A stretch of DNA of 64,000 nucleotides from Pseudoduganella namucuonensis (GTDB lineage Bacteria; Pseudomonadota; Gammaproteobacteria; Burkholderiales; Burkholderiaceae_D). Both the position numbers and the translations under genes were made by a program. The DNA is taken from contig NZ_FPBO01000022.1 in NCBI RefSeq assembly GCF_900116645.1, positions 62,001 through 126,000 of the forward strand. The letters are read 5' to 3'. The notes beneath the pieces were generated by a model. That model worked only from the letters and a program-made list of their open reading frames with translations, was not told the origin of the DNA and ran no database searches. Below, piece by piece: positions 34,589-45,541 of the stretch (positions are counted from its first letter, which is position 1; every line of letters starts with the position of its first letter).

Positions 34589-34629
34589 CGGTATCAGAGC
34601 CCGGGACCGGCAGTCCCGGGCGGCCGGCG

Positions 34630-35142
34630 TTACGGAAACGCCAGCGCGGGCGGTTCGATACCGCCAAAGCTGATTTCGGGATGACGCTTGGCGATCATCT
34701 CCTCGATTTCGACCACGCGCCTCGGCGGCACGTCGACGATCAATAGCACTTGTCCCTCCGCGATGCGCGGCGCGAACTGTTCCAGCTTGGTGTTCGGGAT
34801 GGCGGCCGCGTTCATGCCGGAGGCCCAGCCGCCGAACAGCGCGCCGCCCAGCGCCACCGCGAGGATGGTGGCCGTGCGCAGGGTCCAGCCGTCGGGCGGG
34901 AACATGGTCAGCAGGATGGCCGCGCCCAGGCCGACGATGCCGCCGATGACCATGCCGAGCTGGGCGCCGTGCACCAGGTCGGTTCGCTGCAGGAAGCTGC
35001 AGTCGGGCATGTCGTCGGGCAGCGTGCCCTCCCTGGCCATGAATTTGATGTGGCGTTCTTCGATGCGGGCCAGCAGCAATTCGTCGAGCATGGCGCGGGC
35101 ACTGGGGATGTCGGGAAGCATGTAGTAGAGGCGGCGGCGCAT
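34630..35142 (-). CDS. DUF1269-like membrane protein
   Basis: A 170-residue protein, MRRRLYYMLPDIPSARAMLDELLLARIEERHIKFMAREG, with a soluble alpha/beta start, two hydrophobic Gly-rich segments (LGMVIGGIVGLGAAILL and ILAVALGGALFGGWASGM) in the middle, and a C-terminal beta-alpha unit (VLLIVDVPPRRVVEIEEMIAKRHP). This layout is typical of small DUF1269-type proteins, whose Gly-zipper helices insert in the inner membrane. The function is unknown. It is monocistronic. Confidence 0.8.
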   Translation of the reverse strand: MRRRLYYMLPDIPSARAMLDELLLARIEERHIKFMAREGTLPDDMPDCSFLQRTDLVHGAQLGMVIGGIVGLGAAILLTMFPPDGWTLRTATILAVALGGALFGGWASGMNAAAIPNTKLEQFAPRIAEGQVLLIVDVPPRRVVEIEEMIAKRHPEISFGGIEPPALAFP

Positions 35143-35322
35143 GGCAAATCTCCTTGTGGGGTCTTCTCGTTATAGCAAAATTGACAGCAAAGGCAATGGT
35201 ATTGCCTACATTTTTTGACAGGTCGTCATGATTGTCCGTATCTCACAAGTTATTGAAATTTAAAAAGAAATTCCAATTGATATAGACTATCGAATGCGCG
35301 TTGCCGGTGCATTTCCGGTACA

Positions 35323-37692
<2,370 letters not shown>

Positions 37693-37725
37693 GCCGGGCG
37701 CCCCGCGCGACTCCGCACCCCCACG

Positions 37726-37752
37726 ACAGCCGGCCACGCCGGCTGTTGTTTT
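37726..37752 (+). terminator. Terminator after ygiQ
   Basis: ACAGCCGGC (37726-37734) pairs with GCCGGCTGT (37738-37746) around CAC, followed by TGTTTT, 33 bases after the ygiQ stop. Confidence 0.8.
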
Positions 37753-37865
37753 CTGCCCTCATTTTTCATAAATGCATGGATAATTCGTCCCAGCTCCCCT
37801 GATCGCGCGGGCTTGGTTGCGGCTACACTGGCTGCTCTGGCCACCGCGGTCCAGATCACAACTGG

Positions 37866-39272
37866 ATGAATATGAAAATTGCACTGAACCTGAACACCAT
37901 GCTGCTGGCGCCCGTGCTGGCGCTGCTGGCCGCCTGCGGCGGCGGCGGCGATGGCGACAGCACCTCCACGCCGACCACCCCGACCACCCCCGCCGCGGCC
38001 ACCCTGCAGTCGATCGTCGTCACGCCGGCCAACCCCACCGTCACCGTCGGCCTCACGCAGCAGATGGTCGCCACCGGCACCTATTCGGACGGCAAAACCA
38101 GCGCCATCAGCACCGGCATCACGTGGAGCGCCAAGGGCACGAACATCACCGTCATCTCCGGCACCGGCCTGGTGACCGGCAAGGCGCCGGGCGCCGACAC
38201 CGTGACCGCCACCGTCGGCACCGTCACGGCCAGCACCGACATCACCGTCAAGGCCCCGTGGGCCGTGGTGGCCGCCGGCGGCAACCACACGCTGTCCCGC
38301 CACGCGGACGGCAACCTGTATTCCTGGGGCTGGAACCGCCAGGGCCAGCTGGGCGACGGCACCACCATCGACCACGGCAAGCCGGCGGTCGTCGCGGGCG
38401 GCGTCACCACCTGGCGCCAAGTGGCGGGCGGCGAGCTGCACACGCTGGCGCTGCGCGCCGACGGCACGCTGTGGGCCTGGGGCTACAACCAGAACGGCCA
38501 GCTGGGCGACGGCACCACGGTCGACAAGCCCACGCCGGTCAAGATCGGCACCGCCACCGACTGGGTCTACGTCGCCGCGGGCAAATCGCACAGCCTGGCC
38601 ATCAACAAGGCCGGCGCGCTGTGGGCCTGGGGCCGCAACTTCAACGGCCAGCTGGGCGACGGCGCCAAGATCGACCGCCTGGCGCCGGTCAAGATCGGCA
38701 CCGACACCTGGACCATGGTGTCGGCCGGCGCCACCCACTCGCTGGGCCGGCGCAGCGACGGCGCGCTGATGGCCTGGGGCCGCAGCGGCACCAGCGACGT
38801 GCTGGCGCCGGCCCGCATCGGCACGCTGACCTGGGCCAGCGTCTCGGCCGGCGGCACGCACTCGGCCGCGATCCGCGCCGACGGCACGCTGTGGGCCTGG
38901 GGCGACAACAGCTCCAGCCAGCTGGGCACGGTCAGCACCGCCAACGCCACCACGCCGCAGCAGGTGGGCACGGCCAGCAACTGGTCGGTGGTGGCGGCCG
39001 GCCTGGCGCACACGCTGGCGGTGCGCACCGACGGCACGCTGTGGGGCTGGGGCTCGAACAGCAACGGCCAGGTCGGCAACGGCGCCACGGTCAACGCGGC
39101 GCAGCCGGTGCAGATCGGCGACGCCACCACCTGGGTCACCGTGGGCGCTGGCCTGCAGCACGGCGTCGCGCTGCAGAAGGACAACACCATGTGGACCTGG
39201 GGCCGCAACGCGGAGGGCCAGCTGGGCAACGGCACGCTGATCGACGCCAACGCGCCGCTGAACGTTCCGTAA
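37866..39272 (+). CDS. Lipoprotein with Big2-like domain and seven-bladed RCC1 propeller
   Basis: A 468-residue predicted outer-envelope lipoprotein. The signal ends in ALLAACGGGG, a lipobox, followed by a Thr/Pro linker, a bacterial Ig-like (Big2) domain at about residues 45-130 (QSIVVTPANPTVTVG), and seven RCC1-type repeats each bearing a WGxNxxGQLGxGT motif (SWGWNRQGQLGDG, AWGYNQNGQLGDG, AWGRNFNGQLGDG, a degenerate AWGRSGTSDV, AWGDNSSSQLG, GWGSNSNGQVGNG, TWGRNAEGQLGNG). Seven blades make a complete propeller. Such proteins are binding scaffolds with no known enzyme activity. The stop is eight bases before the next gene, a GGDEF-EAL sensor. Confidence 0.9.
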   Translation: MNMKIALNLNTMLLAPVLALLAACGGGGDGDSTSTPTTPTTPAAATLQSIVVTPANPTVTVGLTQQMVATGTYSDGKTSAISTGITWSAKGTNITVISGTGLVTGKAPGADTVTATVGTVTASTDITVKAPWAVVAAGGNHTLSRHADGNLYSWGWNRQGQLGDGTTIDHGKPAVVAGGVTTWRQVAGGELHTLALRADGTLWAWGYNQNGQLGDGTTVDKPTPVKIGTATDWVYVAAGKSHSLAINKAGALWAWGRNFNGQLGDGAKIDRLAPVKIGTDTWTMVSAGATHSLGRRSDGALMAWGRSGTSDVLAPARIGTLTWASVSAGGTHSAAIRADGTLWAWGDNSSSQLGTVSTANATTPQQVGTASNWSVVAAGLAHTLAVRTDGTLWGWGSNSNGQVGNGATVNAAQPVQIGDATTWVTVGAGLQHGVALQKDNTMWTWGRNAEGQLGNGTLIDANAPLNVP

Positions 39273-39280
39273 GCCGCGCG

Positions 39281-42091
39281 ATGCTGCGGCGCCGGTTCCC
39301 GTCCCTGCCCCTGCTTGCAGTGCTGCGCCGCCTGCTGTGCTGCGCGCTGCTCGGCGCGCTGCCGGCCTGGCCGGCGGCGGCCCAGGAAAAGATCGTGCTG
39401 CAGCTCAAGCACTTCCACCAGTTCCAGTTCGCCGGCTATTACGCGGCGCTGGAAAAGGGCTTCTACCGCGAGGCCGGGCTGGACGTGCGGATCGTGGAAA
39501 GCAGCGACGGCAACGAGCCCGAGCGCTCGGTGCTGGCCGGCAAGGCGCAATACGGCGTGGGCAGCAGCAGCCTGCTGCTGGCGCGCCTGGCGGGCAAGCC
39601 GCTGGTGGTGCTGGGCGTGGTGTTCCAGCACTCGCCGTACGCGCTGGCCACCGCGCAGTCCGGCTCGACGCCGGACCTGCGCGCCATCGCCGGCAAGCGC
39701 GTGATGATAGGCTCGCTGACCGACGAGCTGACCCAGGCCGACGAGATCATGGCCTACCTGAAGAAGGAGGGCATCGAGCCCTCGGCGCTGCAGCGGGTCG
39801 AGCACACCTACAACCCGGACGACCTGGTCAAGGGCAAGGTGGACGCGCAGTCGATCTTCGTCACCAACGAGCCGGACTATTTCGACCGCATCGGCTTCCC
39901 CTACGAGATCTACAGCCCGCGCAACGCGGGCATCGATTTCTACGGCGACAACCTGTTCACCAGCGAGCAGGAGATCGAGGCCCATCCGGAGCGGGTCAAG
40001 GCCTTCCGCGCCGCCAGCATGCGCGGCTGGCAGTACGCGATGAGCCACCACGAGGAGATGGCCGACCTCATCCTGAACAAATACTCGCGCCGCAACGACC
40101 GCCAGCACCTGCTGTACGAGGCGCGCGCCATGGTGGCGCTGGTGCAGCCGGTGCTGGTGGAGATCGGCTACATGAACCCGGACCGCTGGCAGCACATCGC
40201 CGATGTGTACGCCGAGCTGGGCATGCTGCCCAAGGGCGCCTCCTTCGACGGCTTCCTGTACAACATGGAGAGCGGTCCCAGCCTGGCGTGGCTGTACCGC
40301 GTGCTGGGCGCGGCGGCCATCCTGCTGGCGCTGGGCGCGGGTGTGCACTTCAGCCTGCTCACGCGCGAGCGCAGCCGTGCCGACGAGGCCATCCGCAAGG
40401 GCGAGGCGCGCTTCCGCACCATGTTCGAGGCGGCGCCCATGGGCATCGCGCTGATCGACACGCTGAGCGGCCAGTTCCGCGACGTCAACCCGCGCTTCCT
40501 GGACATCGCCGGCCGCGGCGCCGACGAGATGAAGGCCCGCGGCTGGCGCGACATCAGCCACCCGGACGACGTCGCCGCCGAGCAGGAGCAGGTGGACCGC
40601 ATGGTGGCGCAGCAGCCGGGCGCGCCGCAGCACGGCTTCAAGCTGGCCAAGCGCCTGCTGCGGCCGGACGGCGGCGTGGTGTGGGTCGACGCCTCCATCA
40701 CGGCGATCGACGCGGCCGGCGCCGGCCAGCCGCACCACCTGTGCATGATCGAGGACATCACCGAGAAGAAGCAGTCCGAGGCGCTGATCTGGCAGCAGGC
40801 CAACTTCGACGCCCTGACCCAGCTGCCGAACCGGCGCATGTTCCACAACCGGCTGGAGCAGGCCATCGTCAAGAGCCGCCGCGACGGCAACCGCGTCGCC
40901 ATCCTGTTCATCGACCTCGACCATTTCAAGGAGGTCAACGACACGCTCGGCCACCACCAGGGCGACATCCTGCTGATCGACGCCGCCCGCCGCATCGGCG
41001 GCTGCGTGCGCGAGTCCGACACGGTGGCGCGCCTGGGCGGCGACGAGTTCACCGTGATCCTGGGCGAACTGGCCGACATCGGCCGGGTCGAGACCATCGC
41101 CCAGAACATCATCGACGCGCTGCGCGCGCCGTTCGCGCTGGGGCAGGAGCAGGCCTTCGTCTCGGCCAGCATCGGCATCACGCTGTACCCGGACGACGCC
41201 GGCTCGGTCGACGACCTGCTCAAGCACGCCGACCAGGCCATGTACGCCGCCAAGGACGCCGGGCGCAACCGCTTCAGCTATTTCACGCCGGCGCTGCAGG
41301 TGGCCGCGCTGAACCGCATGCGCCTGACCAACGACCTGCGCGGCGCCGTCAAGGGCGGCCAGCTGGAGCTGTACTTCCAGCCCATCGTGCACCTGAGGAC
41401 GGGCCGCATCCACAAGGCCGAGGCGCTGATACGGTGGCGCCATCCGCTGCGCGGCCTGGTCAGTCCGCTGGAATTCGTGCCGCTGGCCGAGGCGAGCGGC
41501 CTGATCGTGGAGATCGGCGAATGGGTGTTCCAGGAATCGGCGCACTGGATCAAGCGCTGGCGGAGCGAGATCCATCCGGCGTTCCAGGTCAGCGTCAACC
41601 AGTCGCCGCTGGAGTTCCAGCGCGAGGGCGGCTACGAGCACTGGCTGCGCCTGCTGGGCGAGCTGGGCCTGCCGGGCCAGTCGATGGTGATCGAGATCAC
41701 CGAGGGCCTGCTGCTGGACGCCAGCAACGCCGTCACCGACCAGCTGCTGCGGCTGCGCGACGGCGGCATCCAGGTCGCGCTGGACGACTTCGGCACCGGC
41801 TACTCGTCGCTGTCCTACCTGAAGAAGTTCGACATCGACTACCTGAAGATCGACCGCAGCTTCACCCGCAACCTGGCGCCGGACTCGTCCGACATGGCGC
41901 TGTCGGACGCCATCATCGTCATGGCCCACAAGCTGGGGCTGCGGGTGATCGCCGAGGGCGTGGAAACGCCCGAGCAGCGCGACCTGCTGGCCGCCGCCGG
42001 CTGCGACTACGGGCAGGGCTACCTGTTCGCCCGGCCCATGCCGGCGGCCGAGTTCGACGTCCTGCTGCGCGCCCGCAGCGCCGCCGCCTGA
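39281..42091 (+). CDS. NMT1/THI5-like sensor with PAS, GGDEF and EAL domains
   Basis: A 936-residue c-di-GMP enzyme. Order: signal peptide (to AAA, about residue 34), periplasmic NMT1/THI5-type substrate-binding domain (LKHFHQFQFAGYYAALEKGFY...) to about 310, one transmembrane helix (LYRVLGAAAILLALGAGVHF, about 338-357), a PAS domain (~380-500), GGDEF and EAL. The cyclase motif RLGGDEF near residue 586 is intact, with an inhibitory site RESD five residues before it. The EAL motif (KAEALIRW, near 714) and DDFGTGYSSL are intact too, so both activities are possible. The periplasmic domain's kin bind thiamine-precursor pyrimidines and similar small molecules; the ligand here is unknown. Confidence 0.92.
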   Translation: MLRRRFPSLPLLAVLRRLLCCALLGALPAWPAAAQEKIVLQLKHFHQFQFAGYYAALEKGFYREAGLDVRIVESSDGNEPERSVLAGKAQYGVGSSSLLLARLAGKPLVVLGVVFQHSPYALATAQSGSTPDLRAIAGKRVMIGSLTDELTQADEIMAYLKKEGIEPSALQRVEHTYNPDDLVKGKVDAQSIFVTNEPDYFDRIGFPYEIYSPRNAGIDFYGDNLFTSEQEIEAHPERVKAFRAASMRGWQYAMSHHEEMADLILNKYSRRNDRQHLLYEARAMVALVQPVLVEIGYMNPDRWQHIADVYAELGMLPKGASFDGFLYNMESGPSLAWLYRVLGAAAILLALGAGVHFSLLTRERSRADEAIRKGEARFRTMFEAAPMGIALIDTLSGQFRDVNPRFLDIAGRGADEMKARGWRDISHPDDVAAEQEQVDRMVAQQPGAPQHGFKLAKRLLRPDGGVVWVDASITAIDAAGAGQPHHLCMIEDITEKKQSEALIWQQANFDALTQLPNRRMFHNRLEQAIVKSRRDGNRVAILFIDLDHFKEVNDTLGHHQGDILLIDAARRIGGCVRESDTVARLGGDEFTVILGELADIGRVETIAQNIIDALRAPFALGQEQAFVSASIGITLYPDDAGSVDDLLKHADQAMYAAKDAGRNRFSYFTPALQVAALNRMRLTNDLRGAVKGGQLELYFQPIVHLRTGRIHKAEALIRWRHPLRGLVSPLEFVPLAEASGLIVEIGEWVFQESAHWIKRWRSEIHPAFQVSVNQSPLEFQREGGYEHWLRLLGELGLPGQSMVIEITEGLLLDASNAVTDQLLRLRDGGIQVALDDFGTGYSSLSYLKKFDIDYLKIDRSFTRNLAPDSSDMALSDAIIVMAHKLGLRVIAEGVETPEQRDLLAAAGCDYGQGYLFARPMPAAEFDVLLRARSAAA

Positions 42092-42172
42092 CGTCGCTAT
42101 CATCGGCGAAGCATCTTTGTTTTTGGTACGGATATTGCTTATTTGTTATATCTTTATCAGCCCAGCGATGCC

Positions 42173-44707
42173 ATGGAACCAGTTCAACCGGTGCGGTCCG
42201 AAGCCTTTCTCGCTTACATGGCCGAGGTCAGGCAATGCGAGCTGTCACTGCGGGAACTGAGCCAGATGTGGCGCCTGATCGAGGCGTCGGCGATGATGAA
42301 TTGCGCGCAGGAGGCGCGCCTGCTGCTGCCGGCCATGCAGGCCGCGCGCACCGGATTGACGCACCTGGAAGGGGCGCTGATCACCAATCTGGTGCGCGAG
42401 AAGGTGGCGCAGGCGCTGGCGGGCATCGGCACCAAGGCCAGGTACATGATCGACATCCTGGTGCGCAACCTGTTCGAGCGCACCGCCGACGTCGGCTTCC
42501 TGGCCACCGACAGCGAGCTGTGCCGCTTTGTCGCCGGGCTGGACACGGACCGCGCCGCGGTGCTGGAGCGGCTGGCCGAGTACCGCGCCAAATACACGGT
42601 GTACGACGAGATCCTGCTGCTCGACGCGCGCGGCCGGGTGCTGGCCCAGGCCGACCCCGCCGCGCCGCTCGAGCGCAGCGCCGACCCGCTGCTGGCCGCC
42701 ACCCTGGCCAGCGCCGGCTACGTGGAGACCTTCCGCGCCAGCGACCTGCGCCCCGGCCGGCCGCGCGCGCTGATCTATTCGCACCGCATGACGCATCCGG
42801 GCAGCGGCGAGCCGATCGGCGTGCTGTGCCTGTGTTTCCATTTCGAACAGGAGATGCGCGCCGTGTTCGACACCTACCGCGACCCGGACGGCCGCGCCAA
42901 CATGCTGCTGCTGGACGCCGACGACCGCGTCATCAGCAGCGCCGACCCGCACTGGATCCCGCCGGGCGTGCGGGTGCCCACCAACCCCGGGGGCTCGCCC
43001 GAACCGCTGCTGTTCGCCGGCCGCGAATACCTGGTGCGCACCGTCGGCTCCGACGGCTACCAGGGCTATCCCGGCCCGGCCGGCTGGAAGGGGCAGGTGA
43101 TGATCCCCGTCGAGCTGGCCTTCCGCGAGCGGAGCGCTGAGCGGGGCGGCGCGCTGGCGCAATGCGAGCCGTCCGTGCTGCGGGGGCTGCGCTCGCACGC
43201 CGACAGCTTCAGCCCGCCCTTGCACGAGCTGATGTCGTCGGTGACGCAAGCGACCCGCACCATCGAACGCATCGTCTGGAACGGCAAGGTGGCGACCGCG
43301 GCCAACGAGGACGGCGGCAAGCTGAACACCGTGCTGGACCAGATCACCGACACCGGCGCCCGCGGCGACGCGCTGTTCTCGCAGTCCATCCAGGACCTGT
43401 ACCAGACCGTGGTCTCGTCCAGCCTGCACGCCGCAGAAAGCACGGCGCAGTTGCTGGTCGACATGCTCGACCGCAACCTGTACGAGCGCGCCAACGATTG
43501 CCGCTGGTGGGCCCGCGCGGCGCAGCTGCGGCACGGCCTGGCCCGGCCCGAGCGGCCTGGCCAGGCCGCCGCCATCGGCGCCGTGCTGGCCCACATCAAC
43601 GGCTTGTACACGGTGTACAGCCGCTTGTTCGTCTACGACCGCAACGGCCGCGTCGTCGCCAGCAGCGGCGCCCAGGACATCGTCGGCGAGCGCATCGCGG
43701 CCGAGACGCTGGGCCGGGTCTGCGCGCTGGGCGACGAGCAGCAGCATTATCCCGAACCCTTCGCGCCGGCCCCGTTCTACGGCGGCCGGCCGACCTTCGT
43801 CTACCACGCCGCCGTGCGCCATCCGGAGCACGAGACGCAGGTGGTGGGCGGCATCGGCATCGTGTTCGACGGCGAGCCGGAGCTGCTCAACATGCTGCGC
43901 GGCGGCGTGGCGGGGCGGCCCAATCTGCGGGCCTATTTTGTCACGCCGGCCGGCAGGGTGCTGGCCGCCACCGATCCGGACTGCCCGCCCGGGTCGCAAC
44001 TGGAACTGGAGCCCGGCCTGCTGGCCGCGTGCGGCCACGGCGCCAGCCGCGTCGTCGTCCATCGCGGCCAGTACGCCATCGCCGCCGCCGCCACCGCTTC
44101 CGGCTACCGCGAATTCCGCGCCGGCGCGGCGCGCGAGGACGAGGTGATCGGGCTGGTGCTGGAATCGTTCGGCCCGGTGCGCGCCGACGCGCAGCCGGCC
44201 ATGGGCGGCGCCGCCCTGCGCATCGAGCCGCGCGCGGCCGCCGTCCGCGCGGACGCCGCGCGCCCGTACGCCGGACGCCCGTACGCGACCTTCTACGTCG
44301 GCCGCGCGCTGATGGCGGTGGCCGCCGCGCACGTGCTCGAGTCCGTGCCCTGCGCGCGCATGCGCAGGACGCCCGGCGCGGCCGGCCGGCTCGGCCTGCT
44401 GGACGGCCAGCACCGGCAAACGACCTGGGTGTTCGACCTCGCCCACCTGATCAATGGCGGCGCCACGCCGCTGCGCCCCGACAGCCAGATCGTGCTGGTG
44501 CGGCGCCACGCCCACACCATCGGCCTGCTGGTGGACGAGCTGCATTCGGTGCAGCCCTTCGACGACGCGGACATGACGCCGTTGCCGCTGCAGGCGGGCG
44601 GCCACGCGCTGTCGACCCGGCTGATCAAGGCCAACGACGGCCGCCTGCTGATCCAGGAGCTGTGTCTGGACCGTTTGTTCCTGCGGCTGGGCGCCAGCGC
44701 CGCCTGA
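42173..44707 (+). CDS. Soluble protein with two Cache-like domains and C-terminal CheW domain
   Basis: An 844-residue protein with no signal peptide or membrane helix. It contains an internal duplication: ARYMIDILVRNLFERTADV near residue 92 matches AQLLVDMLDRNLYERANDC near residue 430, each followed ~45 residues later by a Cache/PAS-like strand (KYTVYDEILLLDARGRVLA; LYTVYSRLFVYDRNGRVVA). From about residue 695 the sequence fits CheW (ATFYVGRALMAVAAAHVLE, IVLVRRHAHTIGLLVDELHSV). CheW domains couple receptors to CheA, so this may be a cytoplasmic chemotaxis-type input protein. No cheA, cheY or MCP gene is in the window. ATG 42173 is used; it lies 81 bases after the GGDEF-EAL gene. Confidence 0.82.
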   Translation: MEPVQPVRSEAFLAYMAEVRQCELSLRELSQMWRLIEASAMMNCAQEARLLLPAMQAARTGLTHLEGALITNLVREKVAQALAGIGTKARYMIDILVRNLFERTADVGFLATDSELCRFVAGLDTDRAAVLERLAEYRAKYTVYDEILLLDARGRVLAQADPAAPLERSADPLLAATLASAGYVETFRASDLRPGRPRALIYSHRMTHPGSGEPIGVLCLCFHFEQEMRAVFDTYRDPDGRANMLLLDADDRVISSADPHWIPPGVRVPTNPGGSPEPLLFAGREYLVRTVGSDGYQGYPGPAGWKGQVMIPVELAFRERSAERGGALAQCEPSVLRGLRSHADSFSPPLHELMSSVTQATRTIERIVWNGKVATAANEDGGKLNTVLDQITDTGARGDALFSQSIQDLYQTVVSSSLHAAESTAQLLVDMLDRNLYERANDCRWWARAAQLRHGLARPERPGQAAAIGAVLAHINGLYTVYSRLFVYDRNGRVVASSGAQDIVGERIAAETLGRVCALGDEQQHYPEPFAPAPFYGGRPTFVYHAAVRHPEHETQVVGGIGIVFDGEPELLNMLRGGVAGRPNLRAYFVTPAGRVLAATDPDCPPGSQLELEPGLLAACGHGASRVVVHRGQYAIAAAATASGYREFRAGAAREDEVIGLVLESFGPVRADAQPAMGGAALRIEPRAAAVRADAARPYAGRPYATFYVGRALMAVAAAHVLESVPCARMRRTPGAAGRLGLLDGQHRQTTWVFDLAHLINGGATPLRPDSQIVLVRRHAHTIGLLVDELHSVQPFDDADMTPLPLQAGGHALSTRLIKANDGRLLIQELCLDRLFLRLGASAA

Positions 44708-44783
44708 GCGCGCGCAACCCTGTTGAAGCGACAACGCGTCGCGCGCGGAACGGGGATAATAGCGGTCTCGCAAACATGGCTTG

Positions 44784-44820
44784 ATAGTTAAAGCCAATTG
44801 AATCTATTGGAACAATCAAT
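44784..44820. promoter_or_regulatory. OxyR-type binding site upstream of ahpC
   Basis: Four tetramers spaced by exactly seven bases, ATAG-N7-CAAT-N7-ATTG-N7-CAAT, align with the OxyR consensus ATAG-N7-CTAT-N7-ATAG-N7-CTAT at 13 of 16 positions. The site lies just upstream of a plausible -35 element and of a peroxiredoxin gene, the classic place for OxyR activation by hydrogen peroxide. Confidence 0.65.
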
Positions 44821-44849
44821 TTTCCAAATAGACGAGAAAACCGTAGACT
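44821..44849 (+). promoter_or_regulatory. Candidate sigma-70 promoter of ahpC
   Basis: TTTCCA (44821-44826), 17 bases, then TAGACT (44844-44849): four of six matches in each hexamer, directly abutting the OxyR-type site, as expected for an activator-dependent promoter. Confidence 0.45.
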
Positions 44850-44887
44850 GACGTCTCATTAGTACACAACCTCACGAGGAAACCACA

Positions 44888-45451
44888 ATGTCCCTGATTA
44901 ACACCCAAGTAAAACCATTCAAAGCTACCGCTTACCACAATGGCAAGTTCATTGACCTGAGCGAAGAATCCCTGAAAGGCAAGTGGTCGGTATTCGTGTT
45001 CTACCCAGCCGACTTCACCTTCGTGTGCCCGACCGAGCTGGAAGACTTGGCCGACAACCACGCCGCCTTCCAGGCGCTGGGCGTCGACGTGTACGGCATC
45101 TCGACCGACACCCACTTCGCCCACAAGGCATGGCACGACACCTCGGAAGCCATCAAGAAAGTGCAATACCCGCTGATCGGCGACCCGACCGGCCTGCTGT
45201 CGCGCAACTTCGAAGTGATGATCGAGGAAGAGGGCCTGGCCCTGCGCGGCACCTTCGTGATCAATCCTGAAGGCCAGATCAAAGTGATGGAAGTGCACGA
45301 CAACGGCATCGGCCGCGACGCCTCCGAACTGCTGCGCAAAGTGCGCGCCGCCAAATACGTGGCCGAGCACCCGGGCCAGGTTTGCCCGGCCAAGTGGACC
45401 GAAGGCGCCGCCACCCTGACCCCGTCGCTGGACCTGGTCGGCAAGATCTAA
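44888..45451 (+). CDS. ahpC: Alkyl hydroperoxide reductase peroxiredoxin subunit
   Basis: A typical 2-Cys peroxiredoxin of 187 residues that reduces H2O2 and organic peroxides. The peroxidatic Cys is in YPADFTFVCPTELEDL near residue 46 and the resolving Cys in HPGQVCPAKW near residue 165; the structural Thr and Arg partners are in the usual places. AGGA precedes the ATG. It is followed by ahpF after a 90-base spacer holding a strong hairpin, and preceded by an OxyR-type site, so peroxide induction is likely. Codon choice is visibly biased, as in highly expressed genes. Confidence 0.97.
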   Translation: MSLINTQVKPFKATAYHNGKFIDLSEESLKGKWSVFVFYPADFTFVCPTELEDLADNHAAFQALGVDVYGISTDTHFAHKAWHDTSEAIKKVQYPLIGDPTGLLSRNFEVMIEEEGLALRGTFVINPEGQIKVMEVHDNGIGRDASELLRKVRAAKYVAEHPGQVCPAKWTEGAATLTPSLDLVGKI

Positions 45452-45495
45452 GCAGGCCGATCCAGGCAAGCGGATCCAGGAAGCACCGTAGCACC

Positions 45496-45517
45496 GCGCC
45501 GGGCCCCCGCCCGGCGC
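45496..45517 (+). other. Strong hairpin in the ahpC-ahpF spacer
   Basis: GCGCCGGGC (45496-45504) pairs perfectly with GCCCGGCGC (45509-45517) around four C. No T run follows, so it is more likely to protect the 3' end of the ahpC part of the transcript, or attenuate partly, than to stop transcription fully. This would favour more AhpC than AhpF. Confidence 0.6.
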
Positions 45518-45541
45518 AGCAACCCGAAAAAGGAAAACACC

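Noticed and set aside
40400..42091. Degenerate GGDEF or EAL domain in the sensor protein
   Set aside because: GGDEF, the RxxD inhibitory site, EAL and DDFGTG motifs are all intact.
39337..43140. 1267-codon plus-strand frame across the GGDEF-EAL and Cache-CheW genes
   Set aside because: Out of frame with two proteins that have intact catalytic and domain motifs; a product of GC3 bias.
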